Shown here: piece by piece, positions 1-8,599 of the stretch | How the letters are laid out: each line of letters begins with the position of its first letter | How positions within the stretch are numbered: position 1 is the stretch's first letter | Made by a program: the position numbers and the translations under genes | NCBI RefSeq assembly: GCF_947255005.1 | Contig: NZ_CAMYFI010000002.1 | Span: 19,521-83,520 of the forward strand | Reading direction: 5' to 3' | DNA from: an uncultured Tessaracoccus sp. | GTDB taxonomy: Bacteria; Actinomycetota; Actinomycetes; Propionibacteriales; Propionibacteriaceae | Length of the DNA stretch: 64,000 nt | The notes under the pieces: generated by a model | Databases searched by the model: none | What the model was told of the DNA's origin: nothing | The model's input: only the letters and a program-made list of their open reading frames with translations

Positions 1-1279
1 TCCAGCCGAAGTGATCAATCAGGAGACCAACGCCAGTCGACGCGAGCGACGCGCCCAACAGGTAACCGAACAGCCCGGTGAATCCAGCTGCGGTACCGGC
101 CACGTTGCTCGGGGAGAGATCAATCGCTTGTAGACCAATAAGCATGACGGGGCCGTAGATGAGTCCGCCGATCACAGCGATCAGTGTGTAGAACAACCAC
201 ATCGGTGCAGTGGCGGGAAGCAACCAGTACATGGCCAGAGCAATGCCCACACCTCCGAGAAAGAGCAAGCCAGCCCCCGAGCGCCAACCCTTAAACACCT
301 TGTCAGACACCCATCCGCACAGGATCGTACCGATGATGCCAGCGAGTTCATACACGGCGAACCCGATGAGCCCATCCTTGACATCCGCGCCGTGGATCTC
401 CTGCGTCAGATAGACGGGGATCCAGTTGAGCACGCCGTAGCGAAGCGTGTACACGAAGACGTTGGTGAGGGCTAGCATCACGATCACGCGGTTCGTGAGG
501 ACGTGCTTGACCAGGGTTTCCTTCCATGTCATGGAGCCGCCCGTGGACTTCACCTTCGCCGGGTCGTTGCGATATTCCTCAATGGGAGGCAGACCAACCG
601 CCTCCGGACGATCACGAATGAGCAGGAAGGCGATCAGCGCGACGGCGAGCGCAATGATGGCAGGGAACCAGAAGGCCGGTGTCCAGTCAGCCCTGTCGAC
701 CGCCCAACGCTGCAGCGCGAAGGCGGCGGCCACGCCTACCCCAGCGCCGCCGACATTATGTGCGCAGTTCCAGATGGAGGTTTTCCAACCGCGCTCGTTC
801 GTCGAGAACCAGTGCACGAGCACACGGCCCGAGGGAGGCCAGCCCATGCCCTGTACCCAGCCGTTGATGAACATCATCAGCGCAAAGACGCCGACGGAGG
901 CCGTCAGTGCCGGAACAAATGCCAGAAGCAGGTTCACCACCGCGGACAGTGCCAGACCAAGCGGCATGAAGTAGCGCGCATTTGCCCGGTCAGAGAGCAT
1001 CGCCATGAAGAACTTGGAAAGGCCGTACGCAAACAGGACAGCGTTGGCCACCATGCCAATGCCCGTGGCATTCATCAGACCGTTGTCTTTCAGAATAGCC
1101 GCGACGAGCGACACATTATTTCGAATCAGATAGAAGCCGGCGTATCCGATGAAGATCCCCATGAATACGCTGAAGCGATAGCGCTTGTAGAGGCTATCCA
1201 CCTCGTGGTCGGGCACTCGAGGCTGTGCGGGTGGTGCCGAAAGAAACCCCAGCGGCTTCTCTGCGGTGGTGGTTGACAT
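1..1279 (-). CDS. OPA-family organophosphate:phosphate antiporter (GlpT/UhpT-like), C-terminus cut by window edge
   Basis: This is a major facilitator protein of which about 426 codons are visible; the C-terminal end lies beyond base 1. The N-terminal half holds a cytoplasmic lead followed by a helix containing GYAGFYLIRNNVS, typical of the organophosphate:phosphate antiporter family (GlpT, UhpT, PgtP). Further hydrophobic helices follow, with the GWVQGMGWPPSGR loop characteristic of that family. These proteins import a phosphorylated sugar, glycerol-3-phosphate or phosphoglycerate in exchange for phosphate. The start at 1279 (ATG) follows a GGAGC ribosome site. A two-component system lies directly upstream in the same direction, which suggests substrate-responsive control. 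The exact substrate cannot be read from the sequence. Confidence 0.85.
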   Translation of the reverse strand, partial: MSTTTAEKPLGFLSAPPAQPRVPDHEVDSLYKRYRFSVFMGIFIGYAGFYLIRNNVSLVAAILKDNGLMNATGIGMVANAVLFAYGLSKFFMAMLSDRANARYFMPLGLALSAVVNLLLAFVPALTASVGVFALMMFINGWVQGMGWPPSGRVLVHWFSTNERGWKTSIWNCAHNVGGAGVGVAAAFALQRWAVDRADWTPAFWFPAIIALAVALIAFLLIRDRPEAVGLPPIEEYRNDPAKVKSTGGSMTWKETLVKHVLTNRVIVMLALTNVFVYTLRYGVLNWIPVYLTQEIHGADVKDGLIGFAVYELAGIIGTILCGWVSDKVFKGWRSGAGLLFLGGVGIALAMYWLLPATAPMWLFYTLIAVIGGLIYGPVMLIGLQAIDLSPSNVAGTAAGFTGLFGYLLGASLASTGVGLLIDHFGW

Positions 1280-1372
1280 AGAATTTGCTCCTTCATTGGG
1301 CGTGCATCAACGACGTGCATGCGTTCGCAGAGCAAGCGTGCGTCGGCGCTCAGTAACAGCGCTGCCTCACAC

Positions 1373-1400
1373 GGTGACGCTTGGTGACAGCCTTGTCACC
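1373..1400 (-). promoter_or_regulatory. Candidate response-regulator site: GTCACC repeats before the antiporter
   Basis: Read on the minus strand, GGTGACA-n4-TGTCACC is followed by another GTCACC whose start is 10 bases from the previous one. Direct hexamer repeats one helical turn apart are the usual target of OmpR/PhoB-type regulators. The site lies about 95-120 bases upstream of the antiporter start and just after the regulator stop. The inverted part could instead be a weak terminator, although no T-tract follows it. Confidence 0.4.
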
Positions 1401-1408
1401 TTGCTTCC

Positions 1409-2095
1409 TCAACGTGTGCGCAGCAGGTATCCCTGGCCACGTTTGGCCTCGATCACTGTTGCGTCCACACCTACAGATGCCAATGCACGACGTAGTCGAT
1501 ACACGCTCGTCTTGAGCATCTCTCGACTGGCTGCGAGCTCGTCGGTTCCCCAAGCCTCATTGAGGATTGTGCGTTGCGACACCACTTCGTCGGGCTTGTT
1601 CGCTAAGACAGCAAGCAAGCGGAAGTCGGTAGGATTGAGCGGAAGCCCTACCCCATCCCACCAAGCCTCACCTGTTGCCCTGTCGAGCAGCAGTGAGCCA
1701 CATTCGATGCGATGCATGGTCTGAGTGGGCAGCGAACGCCGCAGCAAACCTTGCGCTCGCAAGGCGAGTTCTCGAGGGCTAAACGGCTTGGTGACGTAAT
1801 CGTCGGCACCTGCTTCCAAGCCTGCGATACGGTCTTTCTCTGCACCCAGCGCTGACAGCAACACAATGGGCATGTTGCTCCATGTGGCACGGATCCGACG
1901 AGTGAGCTCCACGCCCGACCCCAGAGGAAGCATCACATCAAGCACCGCTAAATCCACGTGATGCTGGCGCAGCAGACGCCAAGCCTGCGCAGTGTCGTGA
2001 GCAGCAATGCATTGAAAGCCTTGGGTCTCCAGTGCGAACGTCACAATTGACACCATCTGTCGTTCGTCGTCGACGACAAGCGCTACCGGCTGCAT
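1409..2095 (-). CDS. OmpR-family two-component response regulator
   Basis: The 228-residue protein has an N-terminal receiver domain with the acidic pair D9/D10, phosphoacceptor D53 (in VLDVMLP) and conserved K103 (in VTKPF). A C-terminal winged-helix DNA-binding domain covers roughly residues 128-225 and ends in the family-typical RGQGYLL. Its start overlaps the 3' end of the histidine kinase gene by 13 bases, so the pair is translationally coupled. The next gene downstream encodes an organophosphate antiporter, and direct repeats in the gap look like a binding site. Control of sugar-phosphate or phosphoglycerate uptake is therefore the likely role, by inference from position. Confidence 0.9.
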   Translation of the reverse strand: MQPVALVVDDERQMVSIVTFALETQGFQCIAAHDTAQAWRLLRQHHVDLAVLDVMLPLGSGVELTRRIRATWSNMPIVLLSALGAEKDRIAGLEAGADDYVTKPFSPRELALRAQGLLRRSLPTQTMHRIECGSLLLDRATGEAWWDGVGLPLNPTDFRLLAVLANKPDEVVSQRTILNEAWGTDELAASREMLKTSVYRLRRALASVGVDATVIEAKRGQGYLLRTR

Positions 2096-2877
2096 GAAAC
2101 TCCTGGCATCAACACATGGACCATCGTTCCCTTTCCTGGCGCGGAATCCACCATGATTTGGCCTCCATGCGCATCGACGATGCGCTTCGCAACGCTCATG
2201 CCGATGCCTGTGCCAACGCGTCGGGCAGAGCCGGTGACGAACGGGGCAAAGAGGTTCTTTCTGTCTTCCGCACTCATTCCTTCCCCGCTGTCCATCACGG
2301 TGATGAGGGCACCGCTCTCCTCCGCGTCCGCAACACGTACCGTCACCACGCCTCCTTCTGGAGAATGCCGCACAGCATTATTTACCAGGTTCCACACGAG
2401 CTGCCGGATGAGGCCTGCGTCCCCCTGGATGGGCCGCATGCCGCCCTCAGCATCCACATGAATAGGCGCCGACGCGATGCGACGCATGCCCCGCGCAGCC
2501 TCCGCAACCACCGCACGCACATCCACGGTTCCGACGGTAAGCGGTTCGGATCCTGCGAGCCGGACATCGATGAGGAAGCTCTCGGCGATGTCGATCACCT
2601 GCTGCGTATTCTCCGTGATTGTCTCCACGAACCGTCGCTGCACATCGTTGAGTTTTCCCGGCAATTGCTCAGCGAGGAGCTCGGCCGCTCCTTTAACGAG
2701 CGCGAGAGGCGTTCGGATTTCGTGCGACACGGTGGCAGGCGCCCAATCACGCTGCAGCAGTTCTGCTTCGACGCGACTCAGCTCCAGCTGGACCTTTCGT
2801 CGCAGGCGATACTCGTGAGCGCCCCAGACTCCGAGCACCGCAGCACCGACCCAGCCGAGGATGCATGCAACCATCAT
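2083..2877 (-). CDS. Sensor histidine kinase with one membrane helix and no sensor domain
   Basis: The 264-residue protein begins with one hydrophobic helix (about residues 3-20), then a short linker and the dimerisation domain with phosphoacceptor H52 in SHEIRTPLAL. The HATPase domain shows the N box (WNLVNNAVRHS), the G1 box (DSGEGM) and the G2 box (GTGIGMSVAKRI). There is no extracellular or PAS sensor region. It may therefore sense through the membrane helix or through a partner, possibly the neighbouring antiporter, as UhpC does for UhpB. That partnership is a guess. The gene overlaps the response regulator by 13 bases. Confidence 0.88.
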   Translation of the reverse strand: MMVACILGWVGAAVLGVWGAHEYRLRRKVQLELSRVEAELLQRDWAPATVSHEIRTPLALVKGAAELLAEQLPGKLNDVQRRFVETITENTQQVIDIAESFLIDVRLAGSEPLTVGTVDVRAVVAEAARGMRRIASAPIHVDAEGGMRPIQGDAGLIRQLVWNLVNNAVRHSPEGGVVTVRVADAEESGALITVMDSGEGMSAEDRKNLFAPFVTGSARRVGTGIGMSVAKRIVDAHGGQIMVDSAPGKGTMVHVLMPGVSCSR

Positions 2878-2919
2878 CGGCTAATCGTGTCACACCTACG
2901 ATGGCACCGCTTCAGCGCC

Positions 2920-3525
2920 TCAGTCGAGCACCTTGGCGGGCAGCGTCGCGGGCTTGAATGCCGGCCGACGTTCCTCATATGCCGCGATGTCTGCGTCGTG
3001 CTGGAGGGTCATCGAGATGTCGTCGAGCCCCTCCATGAGGCGGTAGCGCGTGAAGTCGTCGATCTCGAAGTCGATCACCTCATCGCCGACGGTGAGGGTG
3101 CGGTTGACGAGGCTCACTTTGATCGTGGCGCCTGGGTTGGCATCGATCCAATCCCACAGGTGTTCGACGGTCTCCTCAGAGACAACGCCGACGACGAGTC
3201 CAGCCTTGCCCGCGTTGTTGCGGAAGATATCGCCGAAGCGGGAACCGATAATCACCTTGAAACCGTAGTTTTGCAGCGCCCACACCGCGTGCTCACGCGA
3301 TGAGCCAGTGCCAAAGTCCGGCCCCGGAATCAAGATGGTGCCGTCCTTGAATGCTTCCTGGTTCAAGACGAAGTCGGGGTCGTCGCGCCATGCAGCGAAT
3401 AGCCCGTCCTCGAAGCCTGTGCGGGTGATGCGCTTCAGGTAGACGGCCGGGATGATCTGGTCGGTATCGACGTTGCTGCGGCGCAGCGGAACGGGGACGC
3501 CTGCGTGGGTAGAGAACTTGTCCAT
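2920..3525 (-). CDS. leuD: 3-isopropylmalate dehydratase, small subunit
   Basis: LeuD pairs with LeuC to isomerise 2-isopropylmalate to 3-isopropylmalate in leucine synthesis. The 201-residue length is normal. The family signatures are clear: [15 protein letters not shown] near residue 18 and the swivel-domain motif [17 protein letters not shown] around residues 68-84. The gene starts 13 bases after the leuC stop, so the two form a leuCD operon transcribed away from the divergent IclR-type regulator. Confidence 0.96.
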   Translation of the reverse strand: MDKFSTHAGVPVPLRRSNVDTDQIIPAVYLKRITRTGFEDGLFAAWRDDPDFVLNQEAFKDGTILIPGPDFGTGSSREHAVWALQNYGFKVIIGSRFGDIFRNNAGKAGLVVGVVSEETVEHLWDWIDANPGATIKVSLVNRTLTVGDEVIDFEIDDFTRYRLMEGLDDISMTLQHDADIAAYEERRPAFKPATLPAKVLD

Positions 3526-3538
3526 GGGTGTTTCCTTC

Positions 3539-4936
3539 TCAGAGATCGGCTGGCGACGCCAGGTGGCCCGTCACGGCGGTGGCTGCGGCGACGGCGGGCG
3601 ACACGAGGTGCGTGCGTCCGCCCTTGCCCTGGCGGCCCTCGAAGTTACGGTTCGACGTGGATGCGGAGCGCTCCCCTGGCGCGAGCTGGTCGGGATTCAT
3701 GCCCAAGCACATCGAGCAACCGGCGGCACGCCACTCAGCACCAAACTCGAGGAAGATCTTGTCGAGCCCTTCCTCTTCGGCCTGCAGACGCACGCGCGCA
3801 GAGCCGGGAACGACGAGCATGCGCACGTCGTCGCTGATCTTCCGCCCCTTCAGCACCTCGGCAGCCAGGCGAAGATCCTCGATGCGCCCGTTGGTGCAGG
3901 AGCCGAGGAAGACGGTGTCGACCTTGATGTCGCGCATCTTCATACCGGGCGTGAGATCCATGTAGTCGAGGGCGCGGCGCACCGTCGTCTTATCAATCTC
4001 GGACTCGAAATCATCCGGCGACGGCACCACTCCCCCAAGCTCCACGCCCTGCCCGGGGTTGGTTCCCCAGGTGACAAACGGCGTGAGCTTGGTGGCGTCG
4101 ATGTGAATCTCGCGGTCAAATTCGGCGTCGTCGTCGGTGCGCAGGCTCTTCCAATACTCGACGGCCGCATCCCACTCCGCACCTTCAGGCGCGTGGGGGC
4201 GGCCCGCGATGTACTCGAACGTCGTCTCGTCGGGCGCGATCATGCCCGCCTTCGCGCCCCACTCGATCGACATGTTGCAGATCGTCATCCGCCCTTCCAT
4301 GGACAGCGACTCGACCGTCGAACCTCGATACTCGACGATGTACCCCTGGCCACCGCCTGTGCCCACCTTCGCGATGAGCGCGAGCACAATGTCCTTGGCG
4401 GTCACACCTTTGGGAAGTTCCCCGTCAATATTCACGGCCATCGTCTTGAGCGGCTTCTGCGGCAGCGTTTGCGTGGCGAGCACGTGCTCCACCTCCGACG
4501 TGCCAATGCCGAACGCGAGCGCCCCGAACGCGCCATGCGTCGACGTGTGTGAGTCGCCGCACACGATCGTCATCCCTGGCTGCGTCAGCCCGAGTTGTGG
4601 CCCGACGACGTGGACGATGCCCTGGTCTTTATCACCCAATGAATGGAGTCGGACGCCGAAGTCCTCAGCGTTGCGCCGCAGCGTCTCAACCTGGGTGCGG
4701 CTCGTCGGGTCTGCGATGGGTTTGAGAATGTCCACCGTGGGCGTGTTGTGGTCTTCGGTGGCGAGCGTGAGCTCAGGACGTCGCACCTTGCGCCCAGCGA
4801 GTCGGAGCCCCTCGAACGCCTGCGGGCTGGTCACTTCGTGCACCAAGTGAAGGTCGATATAGAGCAAATCTGGCTCGTCATCGACGCAGCGCACGACATG
4901 CGCTTCCCACACCTTCTGGCTGAGAGTCTTGCCCAT
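3539..4936 (-). CDS. leuC: 3-isopropylmalate dehydratase, large subunit
   Basis: This is the aconitase-fold subunit that carries the [4Fe-4S] cluster; the cysteines are visible in FLGSCTNGR and in CSMCLGMNP. The protein has 465 residues, the usual length. The ATG at 4936 ([11 protein letters not shown]) was chosen over a longer open frame because GGAAGG lies just upstream and homologues begin this way. About 95 bases separate it from the divergent regulator, with a TATACT-like -10 hexamer and a palindromic operator candidate in between. Confidence 0.96.
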   Translation of the reverse strand: MGKTLSQKVWEAHVVRCVDDEPDLLYIDLHLVHEVTSPQAFEGLRLAGRKVRRPELTLATEDHNTPTVDILKPIADPTSRTQVETLRRNAEDFGVRLHSLGDKDQGIVHVVGPQLGLTQPGMTIVCGDSHTSTHGAFGALAFGIGTSEVEHVLATQTLPQKPLKTMAVNIDGELPKGVTAKDIVLALIAKVGTGGGQGYIVEYRGSTVESLSMEGRMTICNMSIEWGAKAGMIAPDETTFEYIAGRPHAPEGAEWDAAVEYWKSLRTDDDAEFDREIHIDATKLTPFVTWGTNPGQGVELGGVVPSPDDFESEIDKTTVRRALDYMDLTPGMKMRDIKVDTVFLGSCTNGRIEDLRLAAEVLKGRKISDDVRMLVVPGSARVRLQAEEEGLDKIFLEFGAEWRAAGCSMCLGMNPDQLAPGERSASTSNRNFEGRQGKGGRTHLVSPAVAAATAVTGHLASPADL

Positions 4937-4990
4937 GAAATCACCTTCCGATAACGCGTACACCCCTACTGTGACTGAACGGCAAGCAGC

Positions 4991-5007
4991 CCAGACTTGC
5001 AGTCCGG
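4991..5007. promoter_or_regulatory. Candidate IclR/NdgR operator between leuCD and its regulator
   Basis: The 17-base element CCAGACTTGCAGTCCGG is an imperfect palindrome with 7-base arms and one mismatch. It lies in the shared region between leuC and the divergent IclR-type gene. NdgR/LtbR regulators are known to bind in this interval in other actinobacteria. The assignment rests on symmetry and position only. Confidence 0.4.
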
Positions 5008-5026
5008 ATCTTGAAATGGATAGTCT
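4997..5026 (+). promoter_or_regulatory. Candidate promoter for the IclR-type gene, giving a leaderless message
   Basis: TTGCAG (4997-5002) and TAGTCT (5021-5026) are separated by 18 bases. The -10 hexamer ends only 6 bases before the ATG at 5033, and no Shine-Dalgarno sequence is present. The transcript would therefore begin at or next to the start codon. Leaderless starts are common in actinobacteria. Confidence 0.4.
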
Positions 5027-5032
5027 CAGTAT

Positions 5033-5761
5033 ATGGACGAAACCAGCAGTGGAGTGGGTGTACTCGACAAGGCAGCGGCCGTGTTGAGCGCCCTGGAACA
5101 CCAGCCCCTCACGTTGGCTGGCCTTGTGACTGCGACAGGTCTCGCGCGCCCCACTGCGCACCGCCTCGCCGTGGCGCTCGAATTCCACCGCTTCGTTGGC
5201 CGCGACTTGCAGGGACGCTTCGTGCTCGGCCCTCGGCTGATGGAACTCGCCGACTCCGCAGGCGAAGACCCCCTGCTCTCCACCGCTGGCCCGATCCTCA
5301 CCCGACTGCGCGACATTACGGGAGAATCGGCGCAGCTGTTCCGACGCCAGGGCGACGTGCGAGTGTGCGTGGCCGCTGTCGAGCGCCCCCAGGGTCTGCG
5401 CGACACCGTGCCGCTCGGCGCCCAGCTCTCCATGAAGGCTGGGTCTGCCGCTCAGGTGTTGCTGGCGTGGGAAAACCCAGAGAGCATTCAGTCGCTACTC
5501 GAGGGTGCGAGCTTCACCCAGTCAATGCTGCACACCGTCCGACGTCGCGGCTGGGCCCAGTCGGTGGCTGAGCGAGAGCCAGGGGTGGCGAGCGTCTCTG
5601 CCCCGGTGCTGGCCCCGTCGGGAAAAATCATTGCCGCGGCCTCGTGTTCCGGGCCAATCGAGCGCCTGTCCCGCTACCCTGGCCGACTCCACGGAGCCGC
5701 AGTCATGGCTGCCGCCGAGCGGCTGAGCGAGGTACTGAAGCGTTCCGGCAATACCGACTGA
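5033..5761 (+). CDS. IclR-family regulator of leucine genes (NdgR/LtbR-like)
   Basis: The 242-residue protein has an N-terminal winged helix ([20 protein letters not shown], then [15 protein letters not shown]) and a C-terminal IclR ligand-binding domain (around residues 75-235, including a [10 protein letters not shown] segment). An IclR gene facing leuCD is the standard arrangement of NdgR (Streptomyces) and LtbR (Corynebacterium), which control leuCD and often ilvBNC. That is the expected job here. The start has no ribosome site and appears leaderless. Confidence 0.9.
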   Translation: MDETSSGVGVLDKAAAVLSALEHQPLTLAGLVTATGLARPTAHRLAVALEFHRFVGRDLQGRFVLGPRLMELADSAGEDPLLSTAGPILTRLRDITGESAQLFRRQGDVRVCVAAVERPQGLRDTVPLGAQLSMKAGSAAQVLLAWENPESIQSLLEGASFTQSMLHTVRRRGWAQSVAEREPGVASVSAPVLAPSGKIIAAASCSGPIERLSRYPGRLHGAAVMAAAERLSEVLKRSGNTD

Positions 5762-5774
5762 ACTAGAGAATGCA

Positions 5775-5808
5775 CAACGCCTAGCCAGGTGAAACTGACT
5801 AGGCGTTG
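5775..5808. terminator. Bidirectional hairpin between the IclR gene and tRNA-Glu
   Basis: CAACGCCTAG and CTAGGCGTTG form a perfect 10-bp stem that can extend by CAG/CTG across a short bulge. It sits 14 bases after the plus-strand stop codon and just past the 3' end of the minus-strand tRNA. There is no strong T-tract on either strand. Confidence 0.65.
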
Positions 5809-5814
5809 CACTTG

Positions 5815-5887
5815 TAGCCCCGACGGGATTTGAACCCGCGCTACCGCCTTGAGAGGGCGGCGTGCTGGACCGCTACACAACGGGGCC
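5815..5887 (-). tRNA. tRNA-Glu (anticodon CTC)
   Basis: This 73-nucleotide cloverleaf has acceptor stem GGCCCCG/CGGGGCU with a G-U first pair. Anticodon stem CCGCC/GGCGG encloses the loop CTCTCAA, giving anticodon CUC. The T arm contains GGTTCAAATCC. CCA is not encoded. A tRNA-Gln gene lies 26 bases upstream on the same strand, so they are probably co-transcribed. Confidence 0.95.
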
Positions 5888-5913
5888 GAAGCAGGTGGAG
5901 AATCGCTTCTCCG

Positions 5914-5985
5914 CAGGGGTACCAGGACTCGAACCTGGACTAACTGAACCAGAATCAGTCGGGCTGCCAATTACCCCATACCCCT
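5914..5985 (-). tRNA. tRNA-Gln (anticodon CTG)
   Basis: This 72-nucleotide cloverleaf has anticodon stem ACTGA/TCAGT, loop TTCTGGT and anticodon CUG. The T arm is CCAGG-TTCGAGT-CCTGG. The acceptor stem AGGGGTA/TACCCCT begins with A-U, where many bacterial tRNA-Gln genes have U-A. CCA is not encoded. It precedes tRNA-Glu in the same orientation. Confidence 0.95.
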
Positions 5986-6046
5986 AGGTTGATGATGCGT
6001 TGGCACGTCGACAGACTCTACACGACGAAATCACCGCGTTGCAACA

Positions 6047-6976
6047 TCATGGGGTGCGCGTGGCTAGGCGCATGTGCCGAGCAATCCAGCCAGCGACGAG
6101 CGCGAACAGCACGAAGGTCAGCATGTCCCATCCGGTCTTGGCCCAGGTGATCTCCCGCACCGCGCGAATCTCGGCGACGCTGCTGGTGAAAATGGCGTAT
6201 CCGAACGCCCCTAGATTGTTCACGACGTGCGCCGCAATGCCCGCTTCTAAGCCGCCCGTCCACAGCACGAGCACCCCAGACACCAACCCGAAAGCCAGCC
6301 GGTGTGTGAACAGCGCCGGATTCTGCAGCCCGTGCATGAACGCGAAGATCAGCGACGAGGCAACCACACCAACCCACACCTTGCCCGTCATCGAACCGAA
6401 CGCCTGCATCAGGTAGCCGCGGAAGAACACTTCCTCCGCGAGCGCTTGCAGCGGCGAGGACAACAGCACCACGAGCACGAACCAGCCCGCGTTCGACTGC
6501 CCTGAGTTGAACTGCGGCAAGCCTTGCCACCCAAACGACGCCCACAGCATGACGTTCAGCAGGACCACGGCGACGAGCACCGTCGCGAGCAAGTACCGCC
6601 ACCGCATGCCGGGCTGCACGGAGAACGTCCATTTCGCCGCTCGGCCATGCACGAACCGCGCCACCGCCAGTGCCACGAGCGTGAGCGAGGCCAGGGCGAG
6701 ATGCCCGGCGAGCAGCCCTTCGGGGATCTCGTATGCGCGCGCCCACTTGGAATAGGTCGGGAAATCCTGCACACCACGCGCCCGCGCACCGACGAAGAGC
6801 ACCACCTGCTGCACGACTGGGAGCAACACCACATAGCTACAAAAGGCCAACAGGATGCCCATCATCGCCCGGAACGGCTCGGCAGGCTGCAGCGCGAGCG
6901 CATAAGGCACGTCGGACGGCGGATCCTCCGGTGCCCCACGATGCAGCAGCGTCGGAGGCTGACTGGAGTGGCTCAT
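6047..6976 (-). CDS. CPBP-family intramembrane glutamic endopeptidase
   Basis: The 309-residue membrane protein has about seven or eight hydrophobic segments and the Abi/CPBP signature. Motif 1 is E181-E182-xxx-R186 (EEVFFRG), motif 2 is FAFMHG with H215, and motif 3 is HVVNN with H250. Such proteins are Rce1-related metal-independent proteases; in bacteria some process peptides or give bacteriocin immunity. The start codon overlaps the stop of the upstream hydrolase-fold gene (ATGA). No bacteriocin gene is visible nearby, so the substrate is unknown. Confidence 0.85.
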   Translation of the reverse strand: MSHSSQPPTLLHRGAPEDPPSDVPYALALQPAEPFRAMMGILLAFCSYVVLLPVVQQVVLFVGARARGVQDFPTYSKWARAYEIPEGLLAGHLALASLTLVALAVARFVHGRAAKWTFSVQPGMRWRYLLATVLVAVVLLNVMLWASFGWQGLPQFNSGQSNAGWFVLVVLLSSPLQALAEEVFFRGYLMQAFGSMTGKVWVGVVASSLIFAFMHGLQNPALFTHRLAFGLVSGVLVLWTGGLEAGIAAHVVNNLGAFGYAIFTSSVAEIRAVREITWAKTGWDMLTFVLFALVAGWIARHMRLATRTP

Positions 6977-7776
6977 TCGTCGGCGACGGGGTTGCTCAAC
7001 GTGCCGAGCCCGTCGATGGTGATGCTGACTTCGTCCCCGGCGTGTATATCGCCGACTCCTGCCGGAGTGCCGGTGAGGATGAGGTCACCAGGCAGCATGG
7101 TGATCGACTTCGTGAGCTCGACGACAATGTCGGTGATGCTGCGCATCATGTCGCGCGTGTTGCCGTCTTGGCGAATTTCGTCACCAACGACGGTCTGGAT
7201 GCTGAGCTGCGACGCCTCCTCAATACTGAGATGCGTGTTGATCCACGGGCCGAGCGGCAGGAACGTGTCGGCACCCTTGGCTCGCCACCATTGATTGTCG
7301 CTCCGTTGCCAGTCGCGGGCGGTCACATCGTTGGCGATGGTGTAGCCGAAGATGACATCCTTCACGCGCTCCGCGGGCACCTCCTTACAGAACCGGCCAA
7401 TGACAATCGCGAGCTCACCCTCGTAGCTCATCTCGGCGCAGCCGGCAGGCTTGATGATGCTCTCGCCCGGGCCGATCACCGTCGTGTTTGGCTTGAAGAA
7501 TGCCAAGAGCTCCGACGGTGCCTCGCCGCCCATTTCCTGCACGTGATCGGCGTAGTTCTTCCCGATGCCGATGATCTTGCTGCGCGGAATCACCGGTGAC
7601 AGCAGACGCACATCCTCGAGGTGAAACCGCTCCCCCGTGTAGTTCACGGGCACCCCGGCCAGCGGGTCGGCGGTGAGTGAGGCGATCGTGTCGGGGTGGT
7701 CGCCGTCGTCGACCGCCAGCTCGATGATGCCGTAAGTGGGTTCCATACCGTCGCGGGTGAATCGTGCAATACGCAT
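6973..7776 (-). CDS. Fumarylacetoacetate hydrolase-family protein
   Basis: The 267-residue protein carries the FAH-fold signatures: [14 protein letters not shown], the metal-binding segment [10 protein letters not shown], and [12 protein letters not shown]. Family members include acylpyruvate hydrolases, oxaloacetate decarboxylases and 2-hydroxyhepta-2,4-diene-1,7-dioate isomerases. In Actinobacteria such a gene often sits near gltX or leuB-type genes with no catabolic cluster, which suggests metabolite repair rather than aromatic degradation. The next gene begins within its stop codon. Confidence 0.85.
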   Translation of the reverse strand: MRIARFTRDGMEPTYGIIELAVDDGDHPDTIASLTADPLAGVPVNYTGERFHLEDVRLLSPVIPRSKIIGIGKNYADHVQEMGGEAPSELLAFFKPNTTVIGPGESIIKPAGCAEMSYEGELAIVIGRFCKEVPAERVKDVIFGYTIANDVTARDWQRSDNQWWRAKGADTFLPLGPWINTHLSIEEASQLSIQTVVGDEIRQDGNTRDMMRSITDIVVELTKSITMLPGDLILTGTPAGVGDIHAGDEVSITIDGLGTLSNPVADE

Positions 7777-7780
7777 GCGT

Positions 7781-8511
7781 TCAGCCTATCGTCCCGGCAT
7801 GCACCGCCACAGCCACCAGAAACTGCTCGGCCAGGCGCCGCCCGACGAGCGCCACCTGCGCATCCACGGCCTCCATTTCGCGCCGGATCGCCGCGCCGTC
7901 GCCGCCATGCCCGTTCGTCCACAGTTCCATACGCTCAGGCGACACCTCGGGATGAAACTGCACACCGACAGCCGAGCCGATGCGCATCGCCTGCACCTCA
8001 CAGCGCGCCGACGACGCAAGCAACGAGGCGCCGTCGGGGATGCGTGTGACGGCGTCGTTGTGAGATTCTGCGACGATACTCGCGCCGGCACGTGCGAACT
8101 CGCCCACCAGCGGGTCCGACACTGTCTGCTCGCTCCAGACAACTTCCGCCGCGCCTTCTTCGTCGCGCCCGGCAGCAGGCGCCTGCACCTCGCCGCCGAA
8201 CTCGTGGGCGAGGATCTGATGCCCGAGGCAGATACCGAGCGTGGGGACGTGCGCGTCCACGGCACGCCGCAGCATGTGCATCACCGCCGGCAACCAGGGC
8301 GATGTGGCGTCGTCGACGGCGCTCGCCGGCCCCCGAGCACGATGAGGCCGTCCGCGAGCTCGGTCAGGAACGCGTCGGGATGCTCCCACACGCGCCGGAC
8401 GTCGAGCTGCGCGCCTGCACGAAGCCACGGTTCGAACCTGTCGAGCGGGCAGAGCACGTCGAGTTCCAGCACGGTGATGCGCGGCAGTGTGTGGAGGGAA
8501 GCATTGGGCAT
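7781..8511 (-). pseudogene. Class I glutamine amidotransferase-like gene with a single-base frameshift
   Basis: The N-terminal part ([10 protein letters not shown]... to ADGLIVLGG) reads in one frame from the ATG at 8511. The rest ([14 protein letters not shown] onward) reads in another frame and includes the nucleophile motif [10 protein letters not shown] and the catalytic histidine in FHPEVSPE. The frames join at a run of five Gs (C5 at 8330-8334 on the plus strand); one more G would give [10 protein letters not shown] and restore a protein of about 243 residues. It resembles stand-alone GuaA-type amidotransferases with unassigned acceptors. It may be a real pseudogene, a phase-variable tract or a sequencing error. 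Confidence 0.8.
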
Positions 8512-8599
8512 GCTCCGAACGGTAGACCATCGCTGGCGGGATCGCCCAGGTGGTGAAACGGCGTGGGCGGACGGCGCGTCGGTGGCTAGTGTGGCAGGC

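Noticed and set aside
503..1276. Long plus-strand open frame opposite the antiporter
   Set aside because: It is the antisense of a conserved membrane protein; the translated residues have no domain signature and composition is His/Arg-rich as expected for a shadow frame.
2116..3303. 395-codon plus-strand frame opposite the histidine kinase and leuD
   Set aside because: Crosses two well-supported minus-strand genes and lacks a ribosome site or recognisable motifs.
8328..8345. Programmed ribosomal frameshift in the amidotransferase gene
   Set aside because: No slippery heptamer or downstream stimulator is evident, and this family is not known to use frameshifting; a simple indel is the simpler reading.
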